Assembly: GCF_001895145.1 (NCBI RefSeq)
Contig: NZ_BDIR01000007.1
Coordinates: 84,208-148,207 of the forward strand
Source of the DNA: Arcobacter sp. LA11
GTDB lineage: Bacteria; Campylobacterota; Campylobacteria; Campylobacterales; Arcobacteraceae
Reading direction: 5' to 3'
DNA length: 64,000 bases
The notes under the pieces were generated by a model. The model searched no databases, was not told the DNA's origin, and saw nothing but the letters and a program-made list of their open reading frames with translations. Made by a program: the position numbers and the translations under genes. Positions 61,953-64,000 of this stretch are shown here, piece by piece. The number at the start of each line of letters is the position of its first letter. Position 1 is the first letter of the stretch.

Positions 61953-64000
61953 TAAAACTCTAACGTACCTTCAATTGCAAAATTTGCTTTTGAATCTAAT
62001 TCTGCATGGGATAATACCGCAACCTGTAATCCAAACTTTTCATAGATTTCTGAAACTCTTTTTCTAAGTAATGGATCAACAACCATTGCAACTTTACTAA
62101 AACCTTTCGCTTCTACTTGCTCTAACAACTCTTTTGTTTTTGTAACTAAGTTATTGATTTCTGCAATAGAAAGCATAAGCTGTGAGACTCCATGTTGTTC
62201 TTGAAGTTTACCTATAAATTGTTGCTCAATTTCTGGTTTCATAGTAATAATATGTAAAGTGCCATCAGTATCTTTAAACCTATCAGTTATAAGTCTAAAT
62301 AATTTACTTCTAACATGTTCAAGCAATATATCAGGTGCTTTTGTAAACTCTGCAATATCTGCAATTGCTTCAACAATTGTCAACATATCAACAATTGGTA
62401 TTTTTTCATGAAGTAAATCTTTACATACTTTTAATAATGCCCCATAAGATGTAACTTTCATAGCTTCATCTACTACAATAGGGAAATCTTTTTTAAGACT
62501 ATCAACAATATCAACAATATCTTGTCTAGTAATAATATCTTCAGCATGCTTTTTTATTACTTCAGAGATATGTGTAGAAATAATTGTAGGAGCATCTACA
62601 ACAGTGAAACCTTTCATTAAAGCATCTTCTTTTTGTTCTTCATCAATCCAAGTTGCAGGAAGACTAAATACAGGTTCTTTTACATGAAGACCTTTTAGCT
62701 TCTCATTTCCTACACCACCCATTGCAAGCAGTTTATTTATTTCTACTCTACCTTTTACTAATGGAATTCTTTTTAAATAAAACTCATATTCATTTGGTGA
62801 AAGGCTTGTATTATCTGAAATTCTAATTTGAGGGATTACAAAACCAAGCTCCGTAGCTATTGTTTTTCTTATAGCTTTAATTTTATCTAAAAGTTCAGAA
62901 TCACCTTGAACAAGCTGAAGAAGCCTAATTCCAAGTTTAAGTTCAAGAACTTCAAGTTTCATAATATTCTCCATAACTTGTTTTTCATCTGGAGCAGCAG
63001 CTTGTTTTTTCTTATCTTTCAATGTATCTATACTATCACTTGGATCAATAGCAGATTTTTGGATTTCTGGTTTAAGAAATCTAGTAACAGCATTATCTCT
63101 ATTCTCTTCAACCATATAAACTGCATAACCAATTGCAACTAAAAATACTCCCATAATCATTAAAATACCTGTAGGAAAACCTGGAACTAATCCAAATAAA
63201 ACTAAACCTAATCCCACTAAAATAAGAGACTTTGAATCTTTTACTAATTGTGCAACTGCATTATTTGCAAACTTCTCTTCATCCATATTTGAACGTGTAA
63301 TAATAATAGCAGTAGCAGTTGATAATATAAGTGCTGGTATTTGAGCAACAAGTCCATCACCAATTGTTAAAATTGTATAAATTTCACCACTTTGGGCAAC
63401 TGTCATATCATGTTGAAATAATCCAATTAAAAGTCCACCAACTAAATTTACAAGGGTTATAATAATACCAGCAACAGCATCACCTTTTACAAACTTAGAT
63501 GATCCATCCATTGCACCATAAAAGTTTGCTTCAGATATTAATTCTTTTCTTCTTACTTGAGCTTCTTTATCATCAATAAATCCAGCATTTAAATCAGCAT
63601 CAATAGCCATTTGTTTACCAGGCATAGAATCAAGTGTAAATCTTGCCGTAACCTCAGCAACCCTTGTAGCACCCTTTGTAACAACCATAAAATTAATAAG
63701 TACAAGAATAATAAATACAATAATACCAATTACCATATTTCCACCAACAACAAAATCTCCAAAAGCAGAAATTATAGAACTTACAGCATCTGGACCATTA
63801 TGTCCTTCACTTAAAATAGACCGTGTTGTTGCAATATTTAAGGATAGTCTAAATAGTGCTAATACAAGAATTATTGTAGGGAAAGTTGTTAAATCTGCTG
63901 GTTTTTGAATATATAAAGATATTAATAAAATAAGTAAAGATAAAGACAAAGATATAATCAAAAAGAAATCTAGGGCACCCTTTGGTAAAGGAATAATAAT
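61952..64000 (-). CDS. flhA: Flagellar export-gate protein FlhA (5' end outside window)
   Basis: The frame is open to the right edge. The 683 residues present are the bulk of FlhA, with probably 20-50 N-terminal residues missing; an internal ATG at 63961 is not the true start. About eight membrane helices are followed by the conserved FHIPEP-like region (here MPGKQMAIDADLNAG preceding) and the cytoplasmic ring domain from near 340 (LGIRLLQLVQG, LSPNEYEFYLKRIPL, VVDAPTIISTHISEVIKKHAEDI split). It is part of the flagellar type III export apparatus. Confidence 0.96.
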   Translation of the reverse strand: MIIPLPKGALDFFLIISLSLSLLILLISLYIQKPADLTTFPTIILVLALFRLSLNIATTRSILSEGHNGPDAVSSIISAFGDFVVGGNMVIGIIVFIILVLINFMVVTKGATRVAEVTARFTLDSMPGKQMAIDADLNAGFIDDKEAQVRRKELISEANFYGAMDGSSKFVKGDAVAGIIITLVNLVGGLLIGLFQHDMTVAQSGEIYTILTIGDGLVAQIPALILSTATAIIITRSNMDEEKFANNAVAQLVKDSKSLILVGLGLVLFGLVPGFPTGILMIMGVFLVAIGYAVYMVEENRDNAVTRFLKPEIQKSAIDPSDSIDTLKDKKKQAAAPDEKQVMENIMKLEVLELKLGIRLLQLVQGDSELLDKIKAIRKTIATELGFVIPQIRISDNTSLSPNEYEFYLKRIPLVKGRVEINKLLAMGGVGNEKLKGLHVKEPVFSLPATWIDEEQKEDALMKGFTVVDAPTIISTHISEVIKKHAEDIITRQDIVDIVDSLKKDFPIVVDEAMKVTSYGALLKVCKDLLHEKIPIVDMLTIVEAIADIAEFTKAPDILLEHVRSKLFRLITDRFKDTDGTLHIITMKPEIEQQFIGKLQEQHGVSQLMLSIAEINNLVTKTKELLEQVEAKGFSKVAMVVDPLLRKRVSEIYEKFGLQVAVLSHAELDSKANFAIEGTLEF

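Noticed and set aside
1..64000. CRISPR arrays, IS transposases, rRNA and tRNA genes
   Set aside because: I looked for regularly spaced repeats, DDE-type transposase proteins, rRNA cores and cloverleaf/TTCGA signatures. Only the tmRNA tRNA-like end was found.

Overview
The window is a low-GC chromosome segment from a member of the Campylobacterota, most likely Arcobacteraceae (Arcobacter and relatives). The signs are very AT-rich, tightly packed genes with frequent stop/start overlaps; a tmRNA whose tag peptide (ANNTNYAPAYAKVA) closely resembles the Campylobacter tag; carboxynorspermidine/carboxyspermidine-type polyamine genes; histidine kinases with the HQWRQPL box; and a FeoAB/Fur/flavodoxin/di-haem peroxidase gene set.

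Layout. (1) 1-1783: a partial membrane-protein gene and era. (2) 1871-11879: a complete quinohemoprotein amine dehydrogenase (QHNDH) locus, a divergent AraC-type regulator followed by qhpA-D-C-B-F-E-G and a two-domain sulfurtransferase. All residues needed for the thioether crosslinks and the CTQ cofactor of the gamma subunit are present. (3) 11914-23566: comM-like ATPase, a thioredoxin gene interrupted only by an in-frame TGA at the first Cys of the CxxC motif (read here as selenocysteine, with a SECIS-like hairpin just downstream), def-clpP-tig, a vWA/TPR protein, two ppk2 genes, nspC, rubredoxin and the carboxy(nor)spermidine dehydrogenase. (4) 23830-24222: ssrA (tmRNA). (5) 24223-33596: a 9.4-kb integrative element inserted at the 3' end of ssrA. 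It carries a tyrosine integrase, a C5-cytosine methyltransferase with a BsuBI/PstI-type endonuclease, an XRE regulator, two lipoproteins, a HUH replication initiator, a small possible ssDNA-binding protein, an FtsK-like membrane ATPase and small membrane proteins. A 12-bp att repeat bounds it and a composite repeat lies just inside each end. (6) 33832-44340: an RHH-winged-helix regulator, a Cache-PAS histidine kinase, a GGDEF-EAL protein, a cytochrome c peroxidase, flavodoxin, fur and feoAB with a Fur box. (7) 44362-55899: bpt, trpA, panB-ruvB-permease, a second kinase, an FTR-rhodanese fusion, aat, a lipoprotein cytochrome c, and clpS-clpA. (8) 56037-64000: bioD, then a leftward operon flhA (partial)-batD-like-adaptor-molybdopterin enzyme-MFS-small protein.

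Themes. Amine oxidation in the periplasm would feed electrons into c-type cytochromes. ClpS/ClpA, ClpP and both aminoacyl-transferases (Aat and Bpt) form an essentially complete bacterial N-degron pathway within 41 kb. The putative seleno-thioredoxin, FTR-rhodanese fusion, sulfurtransferases, rubredoxin and flavodoxin show a rich thiol/electron-transfer chemistry. The most notable items are the UGA-interrupted thioredoxin and the Rep+FtsK integrative element in ssrA. No tRNA, rRNA, CRISPR array or IS transposase was recognised.
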